Positions 35,483-43,949 of a DNA stretch of 64,000 nt are shown piece by piece (the first letter of the stretch is position 1; each line of letters opens with the position of its first letter). Position numbers and translations under genes: made by a program. Origin of the DNA: Microbacteriaceae bacterium PS02068 (GTDB taxonomy: Bacteria; Actinomycetota; Actinomycetes; Actinomycetales; Microbacteriaceae); the NCBI GenBank assembly GCA_029959325.1, contig JASCPF010000002.1, forward strand, positions 62,001 through 126,000. The letters run 5' to 3'. The notes below the pieces were generated by a model. It was not told where the DNA came from, did not search any database, and worked only from the letters and a program-made list of their open reading frames with translations.

Positions 35483-36628
35483 ATGATGTACACCCTGACC
35501 ACCGACACGACTCGTGCGACAGACCTCGACGACGTCGCGCAGCTGCTCACCCCCGACGGTGAGCGCGTGCACGATGCACGCCTCGACCGCTGGGCCGACG
35601 ACATCGACCACGATGCCTTGCGCGGGCTCTATCGCGAGATGGCGATCACGCGGCGCCTCGACGGCGAGGGCGTCGCTCTTCAGCGTCAGGGTCATCTCGG
35701 ACTCTGGGCGCCGGCGCAGGGGCAGGAGGCGATCCAGGTCGCCAGTGCGCGCGCCTGTCGCGCCGATGACTTCCTCTTCCCGAGCTACCGCGAACTCGGC
35801 GTGCTCGTCGTGCGCGGGGCGCGGCCCGCCGACCTGGTGCTCGGCTGGCGCGGCGAGGTGCACGGCACCTTCGACCCGCAGCAGCTGCACGTCGCCACGC
35901 CGCAGATCATCATCGGCGCACAGTCGCTGCACGCCGTCGGGTACGCCATGGGCATCCAGCGTGACGGCACCGACCAGGTGTCGGTCGCGTACTTCGGCGA
36001 CGGCGCGACGAGCCAGGGCGATGTCAACGAGGCGATGGTCTTCGCCTCGTCGTTCACCGCGCCGGTCGTGTTCGTGTGCTCGAACAATCAGTGGGCGATC
36101 TCTGAGCCGGTGAGCGTGCAGTCGCGGTTCACGATCGCGGGGCGCGCGCCCGGCTTCGGCATCCCGAGTCTGCGCGTCGACGGCAACGACGCGATCGCGT
36201 GCACGGCGGCGATGCGCTGGGCCCTCGATCGTGCTCGCTCGGGCGAAGGGCCGGCCTTCATCGAGGCGGTGACCTACCGCATGGGGCCGCACACGACCTC
36301 GGATGACCCGACGCGCTACCGCGACAAGGACGAGCTCGAGATGTGGCGCGGCCGCGACCCGCTGCTGCGGCTCGAGGCGCACCTGCGCCGCGTCGGGGCA
36401 TTCGACGACGCCTTTGCGAGCGACGTGGTTGCCGCCGGTGACGCTCTCGCCGCCGAGATGCGCGACGTCGTGCTGACCGCCCAGACCCGCCCGGCGATCG
36501 AGGTCCTCGACCATGTCTACGCCGAGCCGCACACGGGCATCGACCGTCAGCGCGAGCGCTTCGCGGCGTACCTCGACGGCTTCGTCGACGAGCCCGCGGC
36601 GGCCAGCACCGGGCGGGTGGCGCGATGA
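35483..36628 (+). CDS. 2-oxoacid dehydrogenase E1 alpha subunit
   Basis: ThDP-dependent decarboxylase subunit of a pyruvate or branched-chain 2-oxoacid dehydrogenase, 381 residues. The ThDP motif reads FGDGATSQGDVNEAMVFAS followed by VCSNNQWAIS; the phosphorylation-loop equivalent is YRMGPHTTSDDPTRYRDK. ATG 35483 is preferred over 35477 and 35486 because GAAGGG lies at correct spacing. Overlaps E1 beta by four bases. Branched-chain substrate is inferred from the Lrp gene and the acyl-CoA dehydrogenase downstream. Confidence 0.92.
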   Translation: MMYTLTTDTTRATDLDDVAQLLTPDGERVHDARLDRWADDIDHDALRGLYREMAITRRLDGEGVALQRQGHLGLWAPAQGQEAIQVASARACRADDFLFPSYRELGVLVVRGARPADLVLGWRGEVHGTFDPQQLHVATPQIIIGAQSLHAVGYAMGIQRDGTDQVSVAYFGDGATSQGDVNEAMVFASSFTAPVVFVCSNNQWAISEPVSVQSRFTIAGRAPGFGIPSLRVDGNDAIACTAAMRWALDRARSGEGPAFIEAVTYRMGPHTTSDDPTRYRDKDELEMWRGRDPLLRLEAHLRRVGAFDDAFASDVVAAGDALAAEMRDVVLTAQTRPAIEVLDHVYAEPHTGIDRQRERFAAYLDGFVDEPAAASTGRVAR

Positions 36629-37650
36629 CCCGGCTCGCGATGGGCAAGGCGCTCACCGCCGGTCTCCGGTCGGCGATGGCGCGCGATGACCGGGTGCTGA
36701 TCATGGGGGAGGACGTCGGAAAGCTCGGCGGCGTGTTCCGCATCACGGACGGGCTGCAGGCCGAGTTCGGCGCGCAGCGGGTGATCGACACCCCGCTCGC
36801 CGAGTCGGGGATCATGGGCACGGCCGTAGGCCTCGCGTACCGCGGCTTCCGCCCCGTCGTCGAGATCCAGTTCGACGGGTTCGTCTACCCGGCGTTCGAT
36901 CAGATCGTCTGCCAGGTCGCGAAGCTCCACTATCGCACCGGCGGACGCGTGAACATGCCGATCACGATCCGCATTCCGTGGGCCGGTGGCGTCGGCGCGG
37001 CCGAGCACCACTCCGAATCGCCCGAGGCCTATTTCGTGCACACCGCGGGGCTGCGGGTGGTCGCAGTGTCGAACCCGAAGGATGCCTACACCGTGCTGCA
37101 GCAGGCGATCGCGTGCGACGATCCGGTCGTGTTCTTCGAGCCGAAGCGGCTCTATCACACGCGGTTCGAGGGTCCGGAGGGTGACATCGACCTCGACGCC
37201 GACATCGCCGACGCGGCGCCGATGGGCCTCGCCCGCGTCGTACGCGAGGGCACCGACGTCACGCTCGTCACCTACGGCGCGCAGGTGACGACGGCGCTGG
37301 ATGCCGCGACGGCGGCCGAAGACGACGGGATCTCGATCGAGGTCATCGATGTGCGCTCGCTGTCGCCCGTCGACTACCGCACCGTGTCGGCGTCGGTGCG
37401 GAAGACCGGACGCGTGGTCGTGACGCACGAGGCCGGGGGAGAGGCCGGCGTCGGGGCCGAGCTGATCACGAGCATCACCGAGCAGTGCTTCCATCACCTC
37501 GAGGCGGCGCCCGTGCGAGTCACCGGCCACGACATCCCGTATCCGCCGGCCAAGCTCGAGAAGCACCATATCCCCGACCTCGACCGCATCCTCGACGCCG
37601 TCGACCGGGTGCTGGACCGGCCGAACAGCCTCTCGGAGGTGGCGCGATGA
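36625..37650 (+). CDS. 2-oxoacid dehydrogenase E1 beta subunit
   Basis: Pairs with E1 alpha as an alpha2beta2 decarboxylase. The 341-residue protein shows LIMGEDVGKLGGVFRIT, DTPLAESGIMGTAVGLAYRG, RIPWAGGVGAAEHHSESPEA and the C-terminal VVVTHEAGGEAGVGAELITS. ATG overlaps the E1 alpha stop; its own stop overlaps the E2 start. Confidence 0.94.
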   Translation: MTRLAMGKALTAGLRSAMARDDRVLIMGEDVGKLGGVFRITDGLQAEFGAQRVIDTPLAESGIMGTAVGLAYRGFRPVVEIQFDGFVYPAFDQIVCQVAKLHYRTGGRVNMPITIRIPWAGGVGAAEHHSESPEAYFVHTAGLRVVAVSNPKDAYTVLQQAIACDDPVVFFEPKRLYHTRFEGPEGDIDLDADIADAAPMGLARVVREGTDVTLVTYGAQVTTALDAATAAEDDGISIEVIDVRSLSPVDYRTVSASVRKTGRVVVTHEAGGEAGVGAELITSITEQCFHHLEAAPVRVTGHDIPYPPAKLEKHHIPDLDRILDAVDRVLDRPNSLSEVAR

Positions 37651-39041
37651 TCTCGGAGTTCCGTCTTCCCGACCTCGGCGAGGGCCTTCCCGAAGCCGAG
37701 ATCGTGCAGTGGCTCGTCGCCGAGGGTGACGCCGTGGCCCTCAACCAGCCGATCGCCGAGGTCGAGACGGCCAAGGCGATCGTCGAACTGCCCTCGCCGT
37801 TCGCAGGCGTCGTGCAGACCCTGCATGCGGCCGCGGGCGACGTCGTCGCGGTCGGCAGCCCGTTGATCGAGATCGACGTTCCGGGCGGGGAGTCTTCGTC
37901 GCCGAGCGCCCCCGCCGCGGAAGCCTCCGCCGCGCCCGAGCGCGAGTCCGAAGCCGAGGCCGAGGCCGAGCCCGAGAAGGCCGTCCCGAACCTCGTGGGC
38001 TACGGGGCCGCGCCCCGCGCAGCGGGCAGGCCGCAGCGTCGTGCGCGCAGCGGGCGACCCCTGGCCCCGGCATCCGACACCGCCGTTCTGGACGCGGCTC
38101 CGCACGACGTCGTCGCCGACGAGCCGCCCGCCGACGTGCGTCACGAGCGGCCGCGGTCGACGCCGCCCGTGCGCCAGTTCGCGAAGCAGCTCGGTGTCGA
38201 TCTGGCGCTCGTCGAGGCATCCGGCGTCACCGGGGTCATCCGACGCGAAGACGTCGAGCGCTTCGCCGAGCGGATGCCTCCGGCTCCCGCCGCGGCGGTC
38301 GCGTCCGCATCCGCTGCCGCCGTGCGCCCCGACGGGGGCGCCCGCGAGACGCGAATCCCGATCCGCGGGGTGCGCAAGGCGACCGCCGCGGCGATGGTGC
38401 GCAGTGCCTTCACCGCGCCCCACGTCACCTGCTTCCTCGAGGTCGATGTCACCGAGACGACGCGCCTCGTCGCGGGCCTGCGTGCCGACCCGCGTCTCGC
38501 CGAGCATCGCATCGGCATCCTCGCCGTCGTCGCCAAAGCCGTGTGCCTCGCGCTGCGTGGCGAGCCGTCGCTCAACTCGCGCTGGGACGATGAGGCGGGC
38601 GAGATCGTGCAGCACCACTACGTGAACCTCGGCATCGCGGCGGCGACCGAGCGCGGACTGATCGTGCCGCACATTCCCGACGCGCACCTGCTCGGCCTCG
38701 CGGAGCTCCAGGGCGCCCTGCGCGAGCTGACCCAGACGGCTCGCTCAGGTCGAGCGGCGCCGTCCGCGCTCACCGGCGGGACCTTCTCGATCACCAACTT
38801 CGGCACGTTCGGCATCGATGCGGGTACGCCGATCCTCAACCCGCCCGAGGCGGGCATCCTCGGCATCGGCGCGGTGCGGCGGCGCCCGTGGGAGTTCGAG
38901 GGTGAGATCGCTCTCCGCGACGTCATGACGCTCAGCCTGTCGTTCGACCATCGCCTCGTCGACGGTGAGCAGGGCGCGCGCTTCCTCGCCGCGATCGGCG
39001 ACGTGCTGCGCGAGCCCGGGCGGGCGATGCTGCTGGTGTGA
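37647..39041 (+). CDS. 2-oxoacid dehydrogenase E2 (dihydrolipoamide acyltransferase)
   Basis: Core acyltransferase of 464 residues. Residues 1-78 are a single lipoyl domain with the lipoyl Lys in EVETAKAIVELPSP. An Ala/Glu-rich linker (EAEAEAEPEKAV) follows, then the E3-binding domain VRQFAKQLGVDLALVEASGV. The catalytic domain ends with SLSFDHRLVDGEQGARFL (HxxxDG). GGAGGT precedes the ATG. No E3 (lipoamide dehydrogenase) gene is in the cluster, so a shared one must be used. Confidence 0.94.
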   Translation: MISEFRLPDLGEGLPEAEIVQWLVAEGDAVALNQPIAEVETAKAIVELPSPFAGVVQTLHAAAGDVVAVGSPLIEIDVPGGESSSPSAPAAEASAAPERESEAEAEAEPEKAVPNLVGYGAAPRAAGRPQRRARSGRPLAPASDTAVLDAAPHDVVADEPPADVRHERPRSTPPVRQFAKQLGVDLALVEASGVTGVIRREDVERFAERMPPAPAAAVASASAAAVRPDGGARETRIPIRGVRKATAAAMVRSAFTAPHVTCFLEVDVTETTRLVAGLRADPRLAEHRIGILAVVAKAVCLALRGEPSLNSRWDDEAGEIVQHHYVNLGIAAATERGLIVPHIPDAHLLGLAELQGALRELTQTARSGRAAPSALTGGTFSITNFGTFGIDAGTPILNPPEAGILGIGAVRRRPWEFEGEIALRDVMTLSLSFDHRLVDGEQGARFLAAIGDVLREPGRAMLLV

Positions 39042-39065
39042 CGTGCGGCGGTGGTCGTGCGCGTG

Positions 39066-39698
39066 TCAGCGCGCCGAGAGTGCCGCGTAGGCCATGTCGG
39101 CGAGGATGCCGCGCACGACGGCATCCTCGGGCGCCTCGCGCAGCGCACGCACCGAGTACGGCGTCGAGTTGATGAGCCCGAAGCCTGCGTGCGCCCGCAC
39201 GCGCAGATCCGGTGCCGAACCTTCGGAGTGGAGACGCGCGAGCACACCGGTCCACAGGTCGACGTACTCGCTCTGCAGTCGCCGTACACGGTGGCGGTCG
39301 TCGTCGCTCAGGTGCGCCAGATCGCGGTCGTGCACTCGGATGACATCGGCGTCGGCGAGCGCGAACTCCACGTGAAAGTCGATCAGGTCGCGCAGCTGTT
39401 GCACAGGGTCGGCGTCGGCCTCGAGCACCCGCCTGCCGCCCGCGAGCAGTCCTTCACTGGCGCGCAGCAGGATTGCGGCGAGCAGGGCGCGTTTGCTCGA
39501 GAAATGGCGGTAGACGGCAGGGCCGGTGATACCCACCGCCGACCCGATGTCTTCCAGGCTCACGCCGTCGAACCCGTTCGCGGCGAACAGTCGGGCGGCT
39601 TCGTGCAGGAGGGAGTCATACCGCTCGGCCTTCGCGCGACCGCGACCGGTGCCTGTTCCCGCGGCGGATGCCGTCACTGCGGCAGACTTCGTTGCCAT
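39066..39698 (-). CDS. TetR-family regulator of the acyl-CoA operon
   Basis: A 210-residue repressor. Low-complexity N-terminus rich in Ala/Thr/Gly, then the HTH (AARLFAANGFDGVSLEDIGS, AVGITGPAVYRHFSSKRALL). The C-terminal domain probably binds an acyl-CoA, by analogy with TetR regulators beside acyl-CoA dehydrogenases. Divergent from the acyl-CoA dehydrogenase gene across two GGTTA...TAACC palindromes. Confidence 0.9.
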   Translation of the reverse strand: MATKSAAVTASAAGTGTGRGRAKAERYDSLLHEAARLFAANGFDGVSLEDIGSAVGITGPAVYRHFSSKRALLAAILLRASEGLLAGGRRVLEADADPVQQLRDLIDFHVEFALADADVIRVHDRDLAHLSDDDRHRVRRLQSEYVDLWTGVLARLHSEGSAPDLRVRAHAGFGLINSTPYSVRALREAPEDAVVRGILADMAYAALSAR

Positions 39699-39702
39699 TC
39701 CA

Positions 39703-39748
39703 GTTAATCCTCGCTAACCTGGGGTGACTCGGTTAAGGAACACTAACC
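39703..39748. promoter_or_regulatory. tandem TetR operators
   Basis: Two inverted repeats with the same arms: GTTA-ATCCTCGC-TAAC (39703-39718) and GGTTA-AGGAACAC-TAACC (39731-39748). Their centres are 29 bases apart, near three helical turns, which favours cooperative binding on one face. They cover the gap between the TetR gene and the acyl-CoA dehydrogenase gene. Confidence 0.7.
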
Positions 39749-39819
39749 CGGCTGTCTCCGGGCGTGCCAGCATGCACGAAGCCCCGTGACCGGATCGTGA
39801 CCGCATCGAAGGAGATGGC

Positions 39820-41007
39820 ATGAGCGTGCTCGACCTGTCGGCGTACGGACTGACCGATGAGCAGCGTGAGCTGGCCGAGATGGTGCGCGCATTCGCCGAC
39901 GAGCAGGTGGCCCCGGGGGCCTACGAGGCCGATCGCACGAAGACGCTGCCTCTCGACATCGTCGCCGGAATGGGCGAGCTGGGGCTGTTCGGCCTGCCGT
40001 TCCCCGAAGACGTCGGTGGGCAGGGCGGCGACTATGTGGCGCTCGGCCTCGCGATCGAGGCGCTCGGTCGCGTCGACCAGTCGATCGCCATCACCCTGGA
40101 AGCCGGCGTGAGCCTCGGCGCCATGCCGGTATTCCGCTTCGGCACCGACGCGCAGCGCGAAGAGCTGTTGCCCGACCTCCTCGCCGGTCGCGCGCTCGCC
40201 GGCTTCGGTCTCACCGAACCCGAGGCGGGGTCGGATGCCGGCGGCACGCGCACGACCGCACGGCTCGAGGGCGACGAGTGGGTCATCGACGGGGCGAAGC
40301 AGTTCATCACGAACTCGGGCACCGCGATCACACGCTTCGTCACCGTGACGGCGGTCACGGGCACGACGAGCGGCCCGCGGGGCGAGCGCAAAGAGATCTC
40401 GACGATCATCGTTCCGTCCGGAACCCCGGGATTCACGGTCGGGCCGGCGTACGACAAGGTCGGCTGGCACGCGTCCGACACGCATCCGCTGACCTTCGAC
40501 GGCGCGCGCGTGCCCGCCGCGAACCTTCTCGGCGAGCGCGGGCGGGGGTTCGCGAACTTCCTCTCGATCCTCGACGAGGGGCGCGTTGCGATCGCCGCGC
40601 TGTCGACGGGCGCGGCGGAGGGATGCCTCGAAGCCGCCCTCGACTACGCCGAGACCCGGCAGGTGTTCGGTGCGAGCCTCGGGTCGCGGCAGGCGATCCA
40701 GTTCATGCTCGCGCGCATGCAGCTGCGTGTGCACGGCGCCCGGCTGGCATGGCTGCACGCGGCGAGACTGCGCGACGCCGGGCGTCCGTTCGGGCCGGAG
40801 GCCGCCATCGCCAAGCTCACGGCATCCGACGCGGCGATGGACAACGCGCGCGACGCGACGCAGATCTTCGGCGGCAACGGCTTCATGAACGAGTACCCGG
40901 TCGCACGGCACTTCCGCGACTCGAAGATCCTCGAGATCGGCGAGGGGACGACCGAGGTCCAGCTGCTCGTGATCGCCCGTGCGCTGGGCCTGCCCGCGGT
41001 AGCGTGA
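39820..41007 (+). CDS. acyl-CoA dehydrogenase
   Basis: FAD-dependent dehydrogenase of 395 residues, oxidising an acyl-CoA to the 2-enoyl-CoA. Signature AGFGLTEPEAGSDAGGTRTT, the FAD/substrate segment FITNSGTAITRFVTVTAVTG and the C-terminal ATQIFGGNGFMNEYPVARHF plus DSKILEIGEGTTEVQLLVIA are present; the Glu in the last segment is the probable catalytic base. GAAGGAGA precedes the ATG. The branched-chain group is suggested by context, not by sequence alone. Confidence 0.93.
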   Translation: MSVLDLSAYGLTDEQRELAEMVRAFADEQVAPGAYEADRTKTLPLDIVAGMGELGLFGLPFPEDVGGQGGDYVALGLAIEALGRVDQSIAITLEAGVSLGAMPVFRFGTDAQREELLPDLLAGRALAGFGLTEPEAGSDAGGTRTTARLEGDEWVIDGAKQFITNSGTAITRFVTVTAVTGTTSGPRGERKEISTIIVPSGTPGFTVGPAYDKVGWHASDTHPLTFDGARVPAANLLGERGRGFANFLSILDEGRVAIAALSTGAAEGCLEAALDYAETRQVFGASLGSRQAIQFMLARMQLRVHGARLAWLHAARLRDAGRPFGPEAAIAKLTASDAAMDNARDATQIFGGNGFMNEYPVARHFRDSKILEIGEGTTEVQLLVIARALGLPAVA

Positions 41008-41011
41008 TCCC

Positions 41012-41491
41012 GTGACCGAGATCGTCCAGCGCGGGCTCTACCTCGACGAGTTCGAGGTCGGCGCGACCTATCTGCACCGCCCCGGCCGCACCGCGACCGA
41101 AGCCGACAACGTGCTGTTCTCGTCGCTCACGATGAACTCGCAGGCCCTGCACCTCGACGCGGCGTTCTCGGCCACGCAGCCGTTCGGGCAGCGCCTGATG
41201 AACTCGATGTGGACGCTCGCGACGATGGTCGGCGCGTCGGTCACGCAGCTGACCCAGGGCACGCTCGTCGCGCAGCTCGGGCTCAGCGACATCTCGTTCC
41301 CGCACCCGCTGTTCGCCGGCGACACGCTCTACACCGCGACCGAGATCGTCGCCGTGCGGGCGTCGGCGTCGAGGCCCGGGCAGGGCATCGTCACGATGCG
41401 GCACACCGGGCGCAATCAGGATGGCGAGGTCGTCGCGCTCGCAACCCGCGTCGCATTGATGTGGGCCGCACCGGTGGAGAGCGCCTCATGA
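41012..41491 (+). CDS. MaoC-family enoyl-CoA hydratase/dehydratase
   Basis: Hotdog-fold hydratase of 159 residues. The family features FEVGATYLHRPGRTATEADN, FSSLTMNSQALHLDAAFSAT and PHPLFAGDTLYTATEIV are visible; hydratase-2 type Asp/His residues are likely in the first two. GTG start four bases after the dehydrogenase stop; TAGCGT at 41000-41005 is six bases upstream and may be an extra leaderless start. Overlaps the next gene by four bases. Confidence 0.88.
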   Translation: MTEIVQRGLYLDEFEVGATYLHRPGRTATEADNVLFSSLTMNSQALHLDAAFSATQPFGQRLMNSMWTLATMVGASVTQLTQGTLVAQLGLSDISFPHPLFAGDTLYTATEIVAVRASASRPGQGIVTMRHTGRNQDGEVVALATRVALMWAAPVESAS

Positions 41492-42303
41492 CGTTCATGC
41501 TCGGGCCCGCGCTGCTGTTCTGTCCCGCCGACCGCCCCGAACGCTACGCGAAGGCCCTCGAGCGCGCCGACGCGGTGATCCTCGACCTCGAAGACGCGGT
41601 CGCCCCAACCGACAAGGTGGTCGCGCGTGGTGCCCTGATCGATGCGCACGTCGATCCGGAGCGCGTGATCGTGCGGGTGAACCCCGTCGGCACGGTGGAC
41701 TTCGAGGCCGACATGGCGACGCTGTCGCAGACCGACTTCCGCACGATAATGGTCGCGAAGGCCGAGTCGGCCAAGAAGATCGCCCGCATCGACCCGCGGT
41801 TCGAGATCATCGCGCTGTGCGAGACGGCGCGCGGCGTCGTCGCGGCCGAGAAGATCGCGGCCGCACCGCGCGTCGTGGCGCTGATGTGGGGCGCGGAAGA
41901 CCTCGTCGCCTCGCTCGGCGGCACGTCGAGCCGCAAGCCGGGCAAGAAGGGGCCTGGCGGCTATCGCGAGATCGCCCGCTACGCCCGCTCGCGTGTGCTG
42001 CTGGCGGCGGGCGCCGAGGGCACCGCCGCGATCGACGCCGTGCATGTCGACATCGCCGACGAACGGGGGCTCCGCCGAGAGGCGACGGATGCCGCGGCCA
42101 GCGGCTTCGCGGCATCCGCCTGCATCCATCCCGGTCAGGTCGAAACGATCCGCGCGGCCTACCGCCCCGATGCGGAGACGCTCGCCTGGGCGCGCGCCGT
42201 GCTGGCCGCGGCCGAGGGCGAGCGCGGGGTGTTCCGCTTCGAGGGGCGCATGATCGACGAGCCCGTGCTGCGCCACGCGCGCACCGCCGTCGCGCGAGCG
42301 TGA
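41488..42303 (+). CDS. CoA-ester lyase (HpcH/HpaI, CitE-like)
   Basis: TIM-barrel enzyme of 271 residues related to citrate lyase beta and (3S)-malyl-CoA thioesterase/lyase. Motifs: ADAVILDLEDAVAPTDK (metal Asp/Glu), RVNPVGTVDFEADM, MWGAEDLVASLGGTSSR and SACIHPGQVETI. ATG overlaps the MaoC stop. MaoC plus CitE-like pairs handle 3-hydroxyacyl-CoA or mesaconyl/malyl-CoA type steps, so it may process the product of the upstream enzymes. The exact substrate is open. Confidence 0.88.
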   Translation: MTFMLGPALLFCPADRPERYAKALERADAVILDLEDAVAPTDKVVARGALIDAHVDPERVIVRVNPVGTVDFEADMATLSQTDFRTIMVAKAESAKKIARIDPRFEIIALCETARGVVAAEKIAAAPRVVALMWGAEDLVASLGGTSSRKPGKKGPGGYREIARYARSRVLLAAGAEGTAAIDAVHVDIADERGLRREATDAAASGFAASACIHPGQVETIRAAYRPDAETLAWARAVLAAAEGERGVFRFEGRMIDEPVLRHARTAVARA

Positions 42304-42324
42304 TGCGCGAGCCAGCCCGCGGCT

Positions 42325-42936
42325 CTACGCGCGGGCGATCGCGACGGCGGCGTACGACAGCACGCTGAGACGGTCGCGCTCGACGAGGAATTCGTGTGTC
42401 GATGCGTTCGCGAGGCGCTCGCCCGGCAGCGGCAGCGTGTCGCCGCTCGCGTGGCGGATGAGCTGACCGATCAGGGCCCCGTGCGCGACGGCGATCACGG
42501 GGACGTCCGCCGGAGCGTGCTGCCGCCGTGCATCGCGCACGACCCGGCGTACGGCGCTCACCGCACGCGCACGCAGGTGTGCGGTCGACTCTGCCTCGGG
42601 CACGTTGTCGCGATTGAACTCGCCGAAGCGCTCGCGGTACTCGGTGTCGGTGAGCCCCTCGGCGACGCCGTACGGTCGCTCGCGCAGCTGCGGGTAGAGG
42701 CGGGGTGCGGCGACACCGAGGGCCGCGGCGATGATCTCGGCCGTCTCACGGGCGCGCGACAGATCGCTCGACACGACGAGAGGCTGCTGCCCGGCGAACT
42801 GCTCGGCGAGCGCGGCGGCCGTCTCGCGCGCCTGCGCGCGGCCGGTGTCGTTGAGGGGGATGTCGGTCGACCCCTGGATGCGTCGCGCGGCGTTCCAATC
42901 GGTTTCGCCATGTCGCACGAGAAGGAGAGTCGTCAC
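42325..42936 (-). CDS. histidine phosphatase (phosphoglycerate-mutase-like)
   Basis: A 203-residue His-phosphatase. Catalytic LLLVRHGETDWNAARRIQGS near the N-terminus and the second His in VIAVAHGALIGQLIRHASGD; the Glu of LRERPYGVAEGL fits the acid. Substrate unknown (sugar phosphate, nucleotide or phosphoprotein). GTG start; TACCCT on the minus strand (42943-42948) is six bases upstream, so probably leaderless. Confidence 0.9.
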   Translation of the reverse strand: MTTLLLVRHGETDWNAARRIQGSTDIPLNDTGRAQARETAAALAEQFAGQQPLVVSSDLSRARETAEIIAAALGVAAPRLYPQLRERPYGVAEGLTDTEYRERFGEFNRDNVPEAESTAHLRARAVSAVRRVVRDARRQHAPADVPVIAVAHGALIGQLIRHASGDTLPLPGERLANASTHEFLVERDRLSVLSYAAVAIARA

Positions 42937-43010
42937 CCCTCCAGGGTACGTGCTGTCGCGGTGCGTGCCGCGCCGGAGATCGGCGTGCGACCGGGTTCAG
43001 CGTGCCGGGC

Positions 43011-43862
43011 TCATCGCGCGGCGGGCAATGCCTGGGCGAGCGCCGCGAGCACTTCGGTCGTGCCGGCCTCGATCTTCACCGTGGCACGTGGGTCGCCCCG
43101 CGTTTCGCCGCGGTTGACGATGACGATCGGCAGCTTGCGGCGCCGCGCGCGGTCGAGCAGGCGGATCCCCGAGTTGACCACGAGCGATGACCCCGCGATC
43201 AGCAGGGCGTCGCTGGCGGCGACGAGCTGCTCAGCCTCTTGGAACTTCGTCGGCGGGATGTACTCGCCGAAGAACACGACATCGGGCTTGAGCATGCCGC
43301 CGCACACGCTGCAGTCGGGCACGACGAAGCCATCGCTCGACGAGGGCAGCACGTCTCCGTCGGGGCCGAGCTCGACGGCATCCGGCACGGTGATCCAGGG
43401 GTTGTCACGTTCGACGCGCACGGCGAGGTCGCGCCGGTCGAACACCTGGCCGCAGTGCGTGCAGAGCACGCGGCGCATCGTGCCGTGCAATTCGACGACG
43501 CGGCTGCTGCCCGCGCGCAGGTGCAGGCCGTCGACGTTCTGCGTGATCACGCCGGTCGCGATGCCGGCATGTTCGAGGGCGGCGAGTGCCTCGTGGCCGC
43601 CGTTGGGGTGGGATGCCGCGAACGCGCGCCATCCCAGGTGACTGCCGACCCAATAGCGGCGCCGCGCCGACTCGATCGTGAGGAACTGCTGCGCCGTCAT
43701 CGGACTGCGCGTGGGTGCGCCCTTGCCGCGATAGTCGGGGATGCCCGAGTCGGTCGACACACCCGCACCGGTGAGCACTGCGATGCGGCGGCCGGCGAGC
43801 GCGTCGATCGCGCGCTGAACGGAGGCGGCTGTCTGCGCATCGAGATCGAGCACGGTCGTCAT
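43011..43862 (-). CDS. Sir2-family NAD-dependent protein deacylase
   Basis: Sirtuin of 283 residues removing acyl groups from lysines. NAD site LTGAGVSTDSGIPDYRGKG, TQNVDGLHLRAG, catalytic His in VELHGTMRR, the zinc cysteines in CTHC and CSVC, and GSSLVVNSGIRL. ATG follows GAGGAGG. Role could be acetyl-CoA synthetase or metabolic-enzyme control, as elsewhere. It is divergent from the TrmH gene. Confidence 0.94.
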   Translation of the reverse strand: MTTVLDLDAQTAASVQRAIDALAGRRIAVLTGAGVSTDSGIPDYRGKGAPTRSPMTAQQFLTIESARRRYWVGSHLGWRAFAASHPNGGHEALAALEHAGIATGVITQNVDGLHLRAGSSRVVELHGTMRRVLCTHCGQVFDRRDLAVRVERDNPWITVPDAVELGPDGDVLPSSSDGFVVPDCSVCGGMLKPDVVFFGEYIPPTKFQEAEQLVAASDALLIAGSSLVVNSGIRLLDRARRRKLPIVIVNRGETRGDPRATVKIEAGTTEVLAALAQALPAAR

Positions 43863-43949
43863 GGCACCTCCTCTGATCGAGCCTACGCCGACCTCTTTTC
43901 CGGGATGTTACGTCGGGGTCGGGGCCCGAAGCCATGCCAGCATGGGCTC

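Noticed and set aside
41000..41012. Independent promoter for the MaoC gene
   Set aside because: TAGCGT-N6-GTG fits the leaderless pattern, but it lies at the acyl-CoA dehydrogenase stop inside a tight operon and may be chance; noted only in the gene entry.
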